Origin: Nocardia sp. NRRL S-836
GTDB lineage: Bacteria > Actinomycetota > Actinomycetes > Mycobacteriales > Pseudonocardiaceae
DNA length: 11,044 nucleotides
Direction: 5' to 3'
Assembly: GCF_001279525.1 (NCBI RefSeq)
Contig: NZ_LGDY01000153.1
Span: 1-11,044, forward strand
Of this stretch, positions 1 to 7,412 are shown in pieces. A model generated the notes under the pieces. That model was not told the origin of the DNA and searched no databases. It saw nothing but the letters and a program-made list of their open reading frames with translations. The position numbers and the translations under genes were made by a program. Every line of letters starts with the position of its first letter. The stretch's first letter is position 1.

Positions 1-194
1 TGCTGGGCCCTGATCACCCGAACACGCTGAGCTCGCGGAACAACCTGGCCAACGCCTACCAGGCGGCGGGTGATCTGGACCGGGCGATCCCGCTGTACGA
101 GGCGACCCTCGCCGACTGCGAGCGGGTGCTAGGTCCCAATCACCCCACGACCAAGGCTGTCCGGCGGAACGTGGAGATTGCTAGAGACAGCTGA
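1..194 (+). CDS. TPR-repeat protein, C-terminal end (partial)
   Basis: Only the last 63 codons are in the window, read from base 3 to a TGA at 192-194. The translation contains the 42-residue actinobacterial/kinesin-light-chain TPR signature LGPDHPNTL followed by NNLANAYQAAGDLDRAIPLY and then the start of the next repeat, LGPNHPTT, so 42 residues separate the two LGPxHP motifs. Such TPR arrays are protein-interaction scaffolds, and in actinomycetes they are often the C-terminal part of larger NB-ARC or FxSxx-COOH-type regulatory proteins. The N-terminal effector part is outside the window, so the function cannot be stated. It converges on the Imm1 gene, with about 230 bases between the two stop codons. 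Confidence 0.9.
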   Translation, partial: LGPDHPNTLSSRNNLANAYQAAGDLDRAIPLYEATLADCERVLGPNHPTTKAVRRNVEIARDS

Positions 195-243
195 ATCGCC
201 TTGCTGTCACTCACTGAACGCGTACGACAACGCCAGCAACGTC

Positions 244-261
244 CGCTCATCGGCATGAGCG
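244..261 (+). terminator. Possible terminator hairpin after the TPR gene
   Basis: CGCTCAT (244-250) and ATGAGCG (255-261) form a perfect 7-bp stem with a CGGC tetraloop, 50 bases after the TPR stop codon and between convergent genes. There is no T-run, as is common in high-GC actinomycetes. The sequence CGGCATGAGCG is repeated at 280-290, so a repeat or protein-binding role is also possible. Bases 195-426 show nothing else I can name. Confidence 0.3.
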
Positions 262-426
262 CGTGTGCGACACGATCAGCGGCATGAGCGACGTCTGTGA
301 ACCGAGTGGCCAACTTGGCTCATCACTCAGGCGCGACGTAGTGGTGCCGCGCCCATCACGTCGGCCTTGGCACGGTCGAAGTGCTCCCCGTGTACGCGGG
401 CAACAGCGACAATCAGTAGCCGCGTC

Positions 427-975
427 TTAAAAGACGTCAGAATCTTGCCAGTCCACACACGTGGGGCGCAGGCCCGTTTCGCCGAGTTCTTCCAGTGCCT
501 CGCGTAGCTTCTCCCAGGAGATGGCAGCATCGGCTGGAAACCGCGTGCGGGTGTCGAAGTCGACGAACAGATCGACCTCGTGATCGCGTGTCGGCCGAAC
601 TTGTGGGGCCCGTGCGTACGAGCCCTTCGTCACCCAAGCCCGCATCACGCCTTCGGGCATTTCCGCGGCGGTGCTTTGTCCCTTGGCGGGCTTCTGGTTC
701 CGATCGCCGGCCGGAAGGAAGCTGGACGGTCCCATCGTGTGGATCGCCGCGATGCGGTAAGGCACGTTGATGTCGAACTTGAGCTGATGGTCCGGCAGAT
801 TCAGGGGTCCACCGAGAGCGAGTCGGTCCTTGACGCACACCACTGTCGGGTGGAACTGCTTGTGTGCGAGCACCTCGCCGAGGACGCGGTCAAGATCACA
901 GCGTGACTCCACGGTGACGGGGTCGTCCGCCTCATTGGTGTCGGTGAAGTACCAGACGTCGAGAGCGTGCTTCAC
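427..975 (-). CDS. Imm1-family immunity protein
   Basis: This 182-residue cytosolic protein is the likely antidote to the deaminase toxin encoded just upstream. Imm1 features visible are the early acidic/aromatic strand with DDPVTV (residues 18-23), LPDHQLKFDIN (60-70), the C-terminal FPADAAI (146-152), and RPTCVDWQ (170-177), matching the family's usual ending FPADSEI...RPTCVxWQ. The start is GTG at 975-973, which overlaps the toxin's TGA (974-972) as GTGA. A strong Shine-Dalgarno sequence, GGGAGGAG (989-982), lies 6 bases before it, so translational coupling to the toxin is expected. Imm1 proteins are known partners of polymorphic-toxin nucleases and deaminases; that this one binds and blocks its neighbour is inferred from gene order. 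Residues 85-132 (proline-, lysine- and arginine-rich) look like an insertion relative to the compact members I remember. Confidence 0.85.
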   Translation of the reverse strand: MKHALDVWYFTDTNEADDPVTVESRCDLDRVLGEVLAHKQFHPTVVCVKDRLALGGPLNLPDHQLKFDINVPYRIAAIHTMGPSSFLPAGDRNQKPAKGQSTAAEMPEGVMRAWVTKGSYARAPQVRPTRDHEVDLFVDFDTRTRFPADAAISWEKLREALEELGETGLRPTCVDWQDSDVF

Positions 976-1721
976 CTCGTGCTCCTCCCGTGGAACGTGC
1001 GGGTCTTCATCGGATCATGCACCGTCATGGATTGCCCCGGTTTCAGGATGAAGGGTACGAGGTTCTTGCAGGAGTAGGGACCAGCGCACATCGGAAAGTT
1101 GATGACCAGGTCAACGTGGGTGTCGCCGCTGTTGCGCAGCCGCCATGCCACCTTGCCCTCCACATGCTCGCCGGTCGTGACTCTTCCTGGCCCGGTCGGT
1201 GGGAAGCCCTCGGCCCGCAGGTGCTCGGCGATCTTCTGATGCTCGTCCTGGACGTCCTGGCCGCTTTGGACCACGTCGGAGTTGCCTTCCTGATCCCGGT
1301 AGAACCCGCTGGTGACGTAGGTCGGGAGCTGTTCTCTTTGCCGATCGGCCCATGTTGGCTCAGAGGATGCGGATGGCGACGCGGTCGACGGTGCAGGAGT
1401 TGGTGGAGGCGTCGACGGGTTGGCCTGCGACGGCGGCTGCGTGGGTACATCACTTTGAAGAGTCCTGCGGTACCGCTCGACCTCTCTGCATCCCGCAGCG
1501 ACGATCTCAGACAGTTCCGCTGTTCCCTTGGCGACGTTGATCCACATCTGAGCGGCCTGGTTGAACTCGTCCTCAAGGGAGCCCGATCCCTGCATGACTT
1601 CGGTCAGCAGCGCCGCCGCCTCGCTGGCGAGCTGCCCGGCCTGTGTCAAAGCCGCGTTCGCTTCCTCGGCCTTGCCCGCCACCCGCTGCAGCCCGACGGC
1701 GATCTCTTCGAACGTCGCCAC
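972..1721 (-). CDS. DddA/SCP1.201-like deaminase toxin
   Basis: This is a 249-residue candidate nucleic-acid cytidine deaminase toxin. Residues 1-90 are predicted helical (ATFEEIAVGLQRVAGKAEEA..., few prolines). Residues 91-125 form a Pro/Ser/Thr-rich linker. A conserved pre-catalytic segment follows at about 132-170 (PTYVTSGFY, then AEHLRAEGFPPTGPGR). The deaminase core has HVEGK at 186-190, giving the zinc-ligand His186 and catalytic Glu188 of the HxE motif, then strand VDLVINFP and the Cys pair C212-x5-C218, followed by LKPGQSMTVHDP, which matches the LLPxGxxLTV strand of the family. The known member DddA deaminates cytosine in double-stranded DNA; the substrate here is not proven. The GTG at 1721 is chosen because GGGAGG (1735-1730) sits 8 bases upstream. 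The frame stays open to an ATG at 1890-1892, but that extension is not family-like. The cognate Imm1 gene overlaps its stop. Confidence 0.85.
   Translation of the reverse strand: MATFEEIAVGLQRVAGKAEEANAALTQAGQLASEAAALLTEVMQGSGSLEDEFNQAAQMWINVAKGTAELSEIVAAGCREVERYRRTLQSDVPTQPPSQANPSTPPPTPAPSTASPSASSEPTWADRQREQLPTYVTSGFYRDQEGNSDVVQSGQDVQDEHQKIAEHLRAEGFPPTGPGRVTTGEHVEGKVAWRLRNSGDTHVDLVINFPMCAGPYSCKNLVPFILKPGQSMTVHDPMKTRTFHGRSTR
982..989 (-). promoter_or_regulatory. Shine-Dalgarno site of the immunity gene
   Basis: GGGAGGAG on the - strand lies 6 bases before the GTG at 975 and inside the last codons of the toxin gene. It is an unusually strong site and fixes the immunity gene start, ensuring antidote synthesis when the toxin message is translated. 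Confidence 0.7.
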
Positions 1722-2116
1722 GTGCACCCCCTCCCGCCACCGCATCGTGGCATGAGGTATCGACAACCAGTCGCACGTCCGCGTTCGGTTGCCCGGTACA
1801 AGCGGGTTGTGGTGTTGCTCGCGTGCGGGCGCAGCATCCTGCTGACAGGGCGGCTCTACCGCTACAGCACCGGGTTTCTGCGGCATCCGCACTGCGACTG
1901 TCAGATGAAGCTCGTCACCTAGGAGCAGTGGCGCGAGGACCGGTCCGGTGACCGTCGCGTGCGCTGTTCGACGCGATGACGCCGCGTAGCAGACCCTTCG
2001 TGATCAGCGCACTAGGCGCTCGAAGTCACCGCCCCCTGAAGACCTGACCGGACGACATGCTGCGGATCCGGGCGAGCTGTTCTCCGACAGGCGGAAAGGG
2101 AGGGCGAGCGGAGCGC
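1722..2116. other. Upstream region of the toxin; no gene seen
   Basis: These 395 bases separate the toxin start from the stop of the zinc-finger gene. Open frames on both strands here are shadows without family motifs or a consistent GC-rich third position. The toxin/immunity promoter should lie in the first part of this stretch, but I could not pick out a convincing -35/-10 pair. Part of it (about 1745-1805) superficially resembles a tRNA but does not fold as one. Confidence 0.4.
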
Positions 2117-2533
2117 TCACGATGCCGACGTTGTCATGCGTTCGCGGTGAACTGAGACCCGCGGACCACGTCCACCGCGGCACGGTTCGGACGGAGCGGC
2201 ACCACATTTGGGACACGCGGACTCTAGCGCCCGTGCTCGACCCGACCGCTGTGGCCGTTCGTCGGGGGCAGTTACAGGCAGTGTCGGCCATAGCGCGCCC
2301 TCAGCCAATCCGTCGAATTGCCTGCTCGCCCATGCGAACAACGACGTCCGAGGCTTGTCCGGAAACACCGCCGCGAGCTCGTCAGTGCGCGCGGTCAGCA
2401 CCTGACGACGAGCCTGTGCCCGGATCCACCTTATTGGTCGGTCGTCACCTTGCTGCACACGCGCGTTGACCAACGCGCGTACCTGCTCATGCGGGCCTAC
2501 ATCAGGCAGCCGGGCATCCCTGGTCATGCACAT
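2117..2533 (-). CDS. Small protein with phage-type zinc-binding motif
   Basis: This is a 138-residue protein of unknown function. The C-terminal part contains ACPKCGAAPSEPC followed by a Gly/Arg-rich spacer and VHRER (about residues 105-131). It matches the actinobacterial/phage zinc-binding pattern CPxCGAxPGxPC...HxxR, found at the C-terminus of many small proteins in actinophages and integrative elements. The N-terminal part (about 10-90) is helical, with EQVRALVNARVQ and QARRQVLTARTDELAAVF, and I do not recognise it. No clear Shine-Dalgarno precedes the ATG at 2533 or the in-frame ATG at 2527, so the start is uncertain. The gene points toward the toxin pair but is separated from it by about 400 bases, so it need not be co-transcribed. 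DNA binding is inferred from the motif only. Confidence 0.55.
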   Translation of the reverse strand: MCMTRDARLPDVGPHEQVRALVNARVQQGDDRPIRWIRAQARRQVLTARTDELAAVFPDKPRTSLFAWASRQFDGLAEGALWPTLPVTAPDERPQRSGRARALESACPKCGAAPSEPCRGGRGPRVSVHRERMTTSAS

Positions 2534-3357
2534 ATTGTTGCCACGACCGACTACCCCAGCTCAGCATGGGGTGTCGTCCAGGACGCAACCACCGGCCCTA
2601 CCTTTCGGTAACCGGTGCTCTTTGAGCTGGTCAGCCAATCCACTCAGCCTCCTTCAACGTCCACGATTCGACGAGCCTCGACCGGCCGGCGCCCCACCAC
2701 CAGCGGTCGCGGTTCTCGACGCCGGGTGCTCGATGAACCGGAGAGCTCGAGTGCATAGATGGCGCCGAAACGGGCTTGGAGGTGTTCGTGCTGATGCGGT
2801 CGAGTTGGTCGACCGCCTTGATGAACCAGCCGGTGAGTTGTCACTGCTCGACCACGGCGTTCTGGGTGCGGGTGGCATCCAGGGACCACCCGGTGAAGGA
2901 TCCCGGTGGCGTGCCTGCTCCCCAGCCTCGGAGGGTCGGCGGGCTGTTCAGGATGTGCGCAGATGGAGACGTGAGCACGCGCGAAGGACCTGGTGCCGGG
3001 CTTGTGGCGCTCGGCGATCAGGCGAGGCGTCGTGGCTCCAGACTGGGGTGTCAGCTGCCCGTCGGCGAACTGCGAGCTCGACCAGATCGCCCACATCGCG
3101 CTGCTGCGAGAGCGGACGACAGCAGGCGCGCTGGCTGCCAGGCTCGACGGTGTCGCGATCACCGGCCTTCCGGGTGCTGCCGCAGTGGCGTGGACGGGCC
3201 GGGCGCATACCTGTCACGATCACGAGGATCAGCACCGAGATCGGCTACCCGGTCGTCGGCGACGATGACCCGGATGTCGGTGTGCCGTCTGGCTCGGGGG
3301 TGTTCACTCGTCGCGGAAACCACCGTGCCACCGGCCGGCTCGCCGTGTACCGGAAGA
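2534..3357. other. About 820 bases without a convincing gene
   Basis: Several long frames are open on both strands here, including a + strand frame that continues past 3400. All are Arg/Ser-rich, lack recognisable motifs and compete with each other, as expected for non-coding or decayed high-GC DNA. The most protein-like piece is the + strand segment at about 2980-3230, with PSANCELDQIAHIALLRE, but it has no credible start and a stop closely upstream in the same frame. A degraded gene is possible; I cannot assign it. Confidence 0.4.
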
Positions 3358-5244
3358 TCAGCGAACCTGGTGACAAGCAAGGCCAGAGGCCAGTCCGCCG
3401 CGGCCTTGGCCGGGCAGGGCGGTGATGGCCTCAGACTCGCATCGTGGTCGTACGGGAGGATCAAGGCCGCTTACGGCCTTCGCGGGTGTACGGAGGGAGA
3501 TCGAGGCGCTTCCGCTTCGACCGAAGGCGGAGGCGCGTAGGCGGTCGACATGGGCGGGTGTGAAACGGCCCGTGAGCGTTGACGCTTCGTACAGCAGTTC
3601 CGCGAGATCGGTGTCAGGGATCCAGGACTTCGTGAGAAGTGCGGCCGCGAGTCCTACTACATCGCGGTAGGTGCTCGGCAGGCCGACCTCATAGCCTCCT
3701 GAACGCGCAAGACAATCTTCATGGCTGAGCCGCCACGTCTTGAGGGCCGGTGTGTCGGCGTGATCGGCCGAAACGGTGGAATCTTCCGCGGTCATGCTCG
3801 ACAACGCGGGTACCTCAAGCCAGGCGTCGCGTGCTGTCAGGGGAAGTCGGCATTCTCCGCACCGCAGCACGGGCAGATCGGTCACGTCAGCGGGCACCGC
3901 GTCCTCGGTTGCTCTGGTCGCTGCCGGCAACGCCGCACGCAGCTCGCCCAGGTTCGAGGTGATGGCATCGAGCTGGAACAAATCCTCGAACAACGTCTTC
4001 GTCATAGCCGCCAGCGGTCCCCGGAGGTACGGGTAGGATTCGAGCGGTCTCGAGGTGAGACAAGCGCGCCAGGCCATCTGGTCCAAGTGGCTCAACACGC
4101 GGCACTCCACGGCGGAGGCCGACGGCACGCGGTCGCCTGGGACGTTCCTCCCCAGGCTCGTGGCGTTGACCATCAGACGGCATGCCTGGCCGAGGCTCCG
4201 CCTTTCGACGAATTGCCCCAGCACGCGTCGGAGTTTGCCGTCGTGCTGAGCCAGCGTCATGGTGATTCCGACGCTCTCGAGTTGCCGGCGCAGAAACGCC
4301 AGCGCCTCGTCCACGAGCAGTTCTCGGGCGAGTTCGATCAGTTCATCACTGCGCCGCTGATCCAATGCCTCGGGCAGGAGCCGTAGCCACAGATGGTGAT
4401 CGAGGCACGTGACCGCACCGCGCTCGGTCCCACCCCAACGTACGTGGTGCACGGCATCGAGGGGCCGATAGCTCTCCTCCAGCACAGGCTTGTCGTCGAC
4501 ACGACGCGGATTTCCTGGTTGCACCCAGTCAAAGGCCGTCACGGGGCTGTCTGGGTGTACGTGCAGCAATCCCGCCCTCACCACCGAGGCCAGGTAGTCC
4601 GGTCCCGAGTCACCTGGGTGCAGCGGGCGCCGCATTGAGGACCGCGGTCGCAGCGGGACAGCGTTCGGTACAGCGCATCGGATCATGGTCAGCGCAGTCA
4701 TCTCGTCGCTGACCCCGGCCAACGGAATCAGCGCTTCAGGGAGCGTTCCGAGAGGAAACTCTTCTCGAAGAACGGCCCGCTCAGCTGCGGCAAGCCGGAA
4801 TTCCTCATCGCTGACGTGCGCACTTGCCCAGAACGGGGGTGCGGGCAACGCAGATGCAAGCGTCCGTGCGACCTTCGACCGGAGCTTGGGACTGCAGTCC
4901 AGACAGGGCCCGGGGTCTGTGCCCTCGGTGATGCGTTCGAGCACTGCACGGGATGTCAGAGTCAGCGGATTCGCGCACTCGCGGCACCGGTGCCCTACCG
5001 CTACCGCCGAGATCCCGGCAAGGGCGAGGTGCTGCGTTGGCCCGGTCAAACCGGTGTCGATGTCCTTGACGTAGTCAGTCCAACACGGTTGCCCCATCGG
5101 TCCGTACGAGCGCAAATCCCAGTACTGCTCGCCAATGCGACGCAGTACCTCCTCTGCACCATCCACGTACCAAAGCTCAAGCTGAGGCTGACGGGAGGGA
5201 GTGCCGGTCGACAAGTCCACGTCGACGGGCCACGATTCGGTCAT
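3358..5244 (-). CDS. Large zinc-ribbon protein of unknown function
   Basis: This is a 628-residue soluble protein with no membrane segment or signal peptide, and I do not recognise the family. A first zinc ribbon is at C87-x2-C90 and C114-x2-C117. A second zinc module is C462-x2-C465 with H508-x2-C511. Between them is a mostly helical core. Residues 213-240 (PDYLASVVRAGLLHVHPDSP) lead to a conserved-looking HHVRWGG (266-272). Helices at 296-325 (ELIELARELLVDEALAFLRR) and about 336-360 (KLRRVLGQFVERRSLGQACR) follow, then about 375-425. The layout recalls from memory a group of uncharacterised bacterial proteins with a similar helical middle, but I could not verify this. The last 50 residues look low in information and may not be conserved. 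The ATG at 5244 has only a weak upstream GGTGA. It diverges from the DnaB-like gene across 222 bases. Confidence 0.75.
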   Translation of the reverse strand: MTESWPVDVDLSTGTPSRQPQLELWYVDGAEEVLRRIGEQYWDLRSYGPMGQPCWTDYVKDIDTGLTGPTQHLALAGISAVAVGHRCRECANPLTLTSRAVLERITEGTDPGPCLDCSPKLRSKVARTLASALPAPPFWASAHVSDEEFRLAAAERAVLREEFPLGTLPEALIPLAGVSDEMTALTMIRCAVPNAVPLRPRSSMRRPLHPGDSGPDYLASVVRAGLLHVHPDSPVTAFDWVQPGNPRRVDDKPVLEESYRPLDAVHHVRWGGTERGAVTCLDHHLWLRLLPEALDQRRSDELIELARELLVDEALAFLRRQLESVGITMTLAQHDGKLRRVLGQFVERRSLGQACRLMVNATSLGRNVPGDRVPSASAVECRVLSHLDQMAWRACLTSRPLESYPYLRGPLAAMTKTLFEDLFQLDAITSNLGELRAALPAATRATEDAVPADVTDLPVLRCGECRLPLTARDAWLEVPALSSMTAEDSTVSADHADTPALKTWRLSHEDCLARSGGYEVGLPSTYRDVVGLAAALLTKSWIPDTDLAELLYEASTLTGRFTPAHVDRLRASAFGRSGSASISLRTPAKAVSGLDPPVRPRCESEAITALPGQGRGGLASGLACHQVR

Positions 5245-5466
5245 CGGTCACCAAAGATCGAAACGAAGGGACGTGAACTTCTACCAGCTACTGTCCCAAC
5301 GAGCACAACCCAGCCGGGCCATAGAACACCATCGGGTGACTACCTACCTTCAAACTGGCGTTCGCGACGATCTCGCAGTCATGATGCCCACGGATTCAAC
5401 GCAAGGCTGCGCGAACGAGCGATGTCACGAGCACTCTTGCCAGGCGTGAGAGATGCAGGCGGCGAC
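5245..5466. promoter_or_regulatory. Divergent promoter region of the two large genes
   Basis: This 222-base intergenic region must drive both the 628-residue - strand gene and the + strand zinc/DnaB-like gene. It is less GC-rich than the flanking coding DNA. CGTTCGCG (5359-5366) and CGCGAACG (5410-5417) are a perfect 8-bp inverted repeat 43 bases apart, a possible operator pair. I found no convincing -35/-10 boxes. In-frame alternative starts of the + gene at 5422 (ATG) and 5446 (GTG) lie inside it. Confidence 0.4.
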
Positions 5467-7155
5467 ATGTGGGTTCGAGGCAATTGCAGCCGATGCCGCA
5501 AGCCGGTGTTCCTAGGCACCACCGGAGCCAGCCAGCGGCAGATCGTGCTCGACGTGACACAGTTCACCACTGCGGCCGTTCCGGACCAGGATCGATATGC
5601 CTATAGCAAGCGTCGCGGACTGATCAACGTCAACATCGTTCCCGGAGACCCACCTGCCCGGTGCCTTCGACGGCATCGGTGCGCGGTCAGCGAGGAAACC
5701 GGAAATGGTCTGGTGCTCTATTCAGAGCGATGCACGTTGTGCTCGGCAACCTGCCTGCGCGGAGAACTCGTCACCAGTCGCCCGGTGCTGGTTGAAAAGC
5801 ATGCCAATGGTGAGTTCGTGCCAGTGAAGCACGAATTCCGGGTACCGATCCGGTACTGGCTGGCCCGCGCCACCTTCGACGTCGGCAAGGACGCCGATCG
5901 GTACACCCCTCACTGGAGACTCTGCGAGAAGCTCGCTGAGTGGCGAGCTCACATCTCGGACAAGGCGTCGATTCGTGCGTGCACCGATTGCGGACAACCG
6001 CTGACAGGTCCAATCACCGAGCCGACCCACCGCTCGTGCCGTGAAACCTCCAGCATCTATCGCGCTGTCCTTCAACCGTATGACAGCGAGATCTGGGACG
6101 GCCTTCCGGGGGCCGAGCCAAGGCCCAAGCGACGCACGGGCGGCGCGGATCAGTGCGTCCAGATGACTACCCACGGACTCGGGCAGTGTCAGCGCAACCG
6201 GGACACCGAACCTGACTACACCGCGCGCCACACAGAATTCTGCTCGATGCACAACCCCGCTCGGATGTGCTGGCGCGCAACGAGAGCACAAAAGCCCTGT
6301 ACGGACAGGACAGGCGACGGAACCGCGTGTGCCTACCACGAGGGCCTACCTCGCTTGGACCACCCGCGATTGATGGGCGACCACGGCGGCGTGGCGGCAC
6401 TCGGCCCGGATGGCTCGATGGTGCTGACCGAGCAGATGGTTGAGGACGTGGGCGAGATCGCTCCGGACGAACCCGACGACGAGCCAGCCGGCGACGGGCC
6501 AGCCGGCGACGAGACGGACCTCAAGCTGCCCACCCCTTGGCCGCACCTCAACGATCGACTCCAAGGCGGTTTCGACGTAGGACAGTTGGTCAGCTTCAGC
6601 GCCGGACATCACCGCTACGCCAGCAAGATTCTGCGCACCCAGTTCGAGTTTCTTCGCGATATGAGGCTCTCGGCCGAGTGGCACGACTGCGATCGAGACA
6701 CCACCACGATCGAGTCAGTGATCGGGTGGGCCGCCGGGCACGTCGAGAACGACGTCGCAGCCTTGTTCATCGACTGGTTCCCGAGAATCGCTCATGCCGA
6801 ACGCGGCGATGCCGGGTACGACGATGCCGGGTACGAGGATGACGACTACCGACCGCGACGCCCGGTGGAACACACAACCACGATGGTTCTCGGCGGGCTG
6901 CGAGCTCTCGTCTCAGGAACCCAGACCGTAGTGTTCATCGGCGCGATGATGGAGTATGCCGCGCTGAACGTCATTGACCGCGAAGCGGTCGTCCGCTACG
7001 CGATCCAAGGTGACGATGCAATCAGCGACTTCGTCCGCACGATCCTGATCCTCTATCCAGACGCACATGGCTCAGGCAAGCCTTCCGGATGGCTGCGGAA
7101 GGCACAGCCATACGCGGAAGGCCTGCGGGAAACGTTTCCGCTTACCCGCTCCTAG
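5467..7155 (+). CDS. Multi-zinc protein with DnaB/RecA-like C-terminus
   Basis: A 562-residue soluble protein if it starts at the ATG at 5467 (weak AGG 7 bases upstream); ATG 5422 would add 15 residues. Domains in order are as follows. An N-terminal zinc ribbon has C7-x2-C10 and C89-x2-C92. C172-x2-C175 pairs with H188-x2-C191. Two tandem Cys3His modules are C230-x10-C241...C259-x2-H262 and C268-x9-C278-x9-C288-x2-H291. An acidic linker covers 325-352. The C-terminal domain (354-562) resembles DnaB/RecA-type ATPases: PHLNDRLQGGFDVGQLVSF matches the strand before the P-loop, LFIDWF (433-438) matches Walker B, and a strand TQTVVFIGAM (485-494) sits where DnaB has its post-Walker-B sensor strand. 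Where GxxxxGK[ST] should be, the sequence is GHHRYASK (380-387), so ATP hydrolysis is doubtful. A nucleic-acid-binding structural or regulatory role is inferred. The frame is open back to 4816, but that part is antisense to the neighbouring gene. Confidence 0.75.
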   Translation: MWVRGNCSRCRKPVFLGTTGASQRQIVLDVTQFTTAAVPDQDRYAYSKRRGLINVNIVPGDPPARCLRRHRCAVSEETGNGLVLYSERCTLCSATCLRGELVTSRPVLVEKHANGEFVPVKHEFRVPIRYWLARATFDVGKDADRYTPHWRLCEKLAEWRAHISDKASIRACTDCGQPLTGPITEPTHRSCRETSSIYRAVLQPYDSEIWDGLPGAEPRPKRRTGGADQCVQMTTHGLGQCQRNRDTEPDYTARHTEFCSMHNPARMCWRATRAQKPCTDRTGDGTACAYHEGLPRLDHPRLMGDHGGVAALGPDGSMVLTEQMVEDVGEIAPDEPDDEPAGDGPAGDETDLKLPTPWPHLNDRLQGGFDVGQLVSFSAGHHRYASKILRTQFEFLRDMRLSAEWHDCDRDTTTIESVIGWAAGHVENDVAALFIDWFPRIAHAERGDAGYDDAGYEDDDYRPRRPVEHTTTMVLGGLRALVSGTQTVVFIGAMMEYAALNVIDREAVVRYAIQGDDAISDFVRTILILYPDAHGSGKPSGWLRKAQPYAEGLRETFPLTRS

Positions 7156-7299
7156 AAAGAATTGCAGCAGATCCGGAAAAAACTAGTTGCGCGACAGCAG
7201 GAGCCGCGCCCGAAACTCACGTACTTCACATCGTCAACGGTGGCCGTAGCCAGCCAGTGGCCTGACGCCCGGATTGAAGTCCGGCACGAGGACATGCTG

Positions 7300-7339
7300 A
7301 AGGCCAGGGTCCCGTTGTTCCCTGATTGCACCTGGCCTT
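7300..7339 (+). terminator. Hairpin between convergent genes
   Basis: AAGGCCAGG (7300-7308) and CCTGGCCTT (7331-7339) form a perfect 9-bp stem around a 22-base loop. It lies between the stop of the DnaB-like gene (7155) and that of the convergent helical gene (7413), where a bidirectional terminator is expected. A second small hairpin, CCGGA...TCCGG (7269-7284), lies just before it. The loop is long and there is no T-run, so the call is tentative. Confidence 0.35.
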
Positions 7340-7412
7340 ACGACTCGCGGTTATCGCGCGGACGCTCGCTCCGCATGTCACCGTCCCGCAGAGGCATGTG
7401 CGGTAGCGGAGG

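Noticed and set aside
423..436. CGTCTT/AAGACG palindrome at the end of the Imm1 gene
   Set aside because: Only two bases separate the arms, so it cannot form a proper hairpin loop; it overlaps the stop codon and is probably chance.
1745..1805. tRNA-like stretch upstream of the toxin (translation PGNRTRTCDW on the - strand is typical of mis-translated tRNA genes)
   Set aside because: No consistent T-stem, GTTCRA loop or 7-bp acceptor stem could be formed on either strand.
990..1922. 310-codon + strand open frame across the toxin gene
   Set aside because: It is antisense to the deaminase, Arg/Leu-rich, without motifs; the - strand carries clear family signatures.
2466..3425. 319-codon + strand open frame
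   Set aside because: Very Arg/Ser-rich with no motif and no start signal; it competes with equally open frames on both strands and looks like a GC-driven spurious frame.
4816..5466. N-terminal extension of the DnaB-like gene
   Set aside because: About 430 bases of it are antisense to the start of the 628-residue gene, and the text lacks structure; the zinc motifs start just after the ATG at 5467.
7162..7360. + strand frame after the DnaB-like gene with a protein-like start (KLTYFTSSTVAVASQWPDAR)
   Set aside because: It begins at a TTG with no ribosome-binding site and soon runs into the antisense of the helical gene; at most a remnant.
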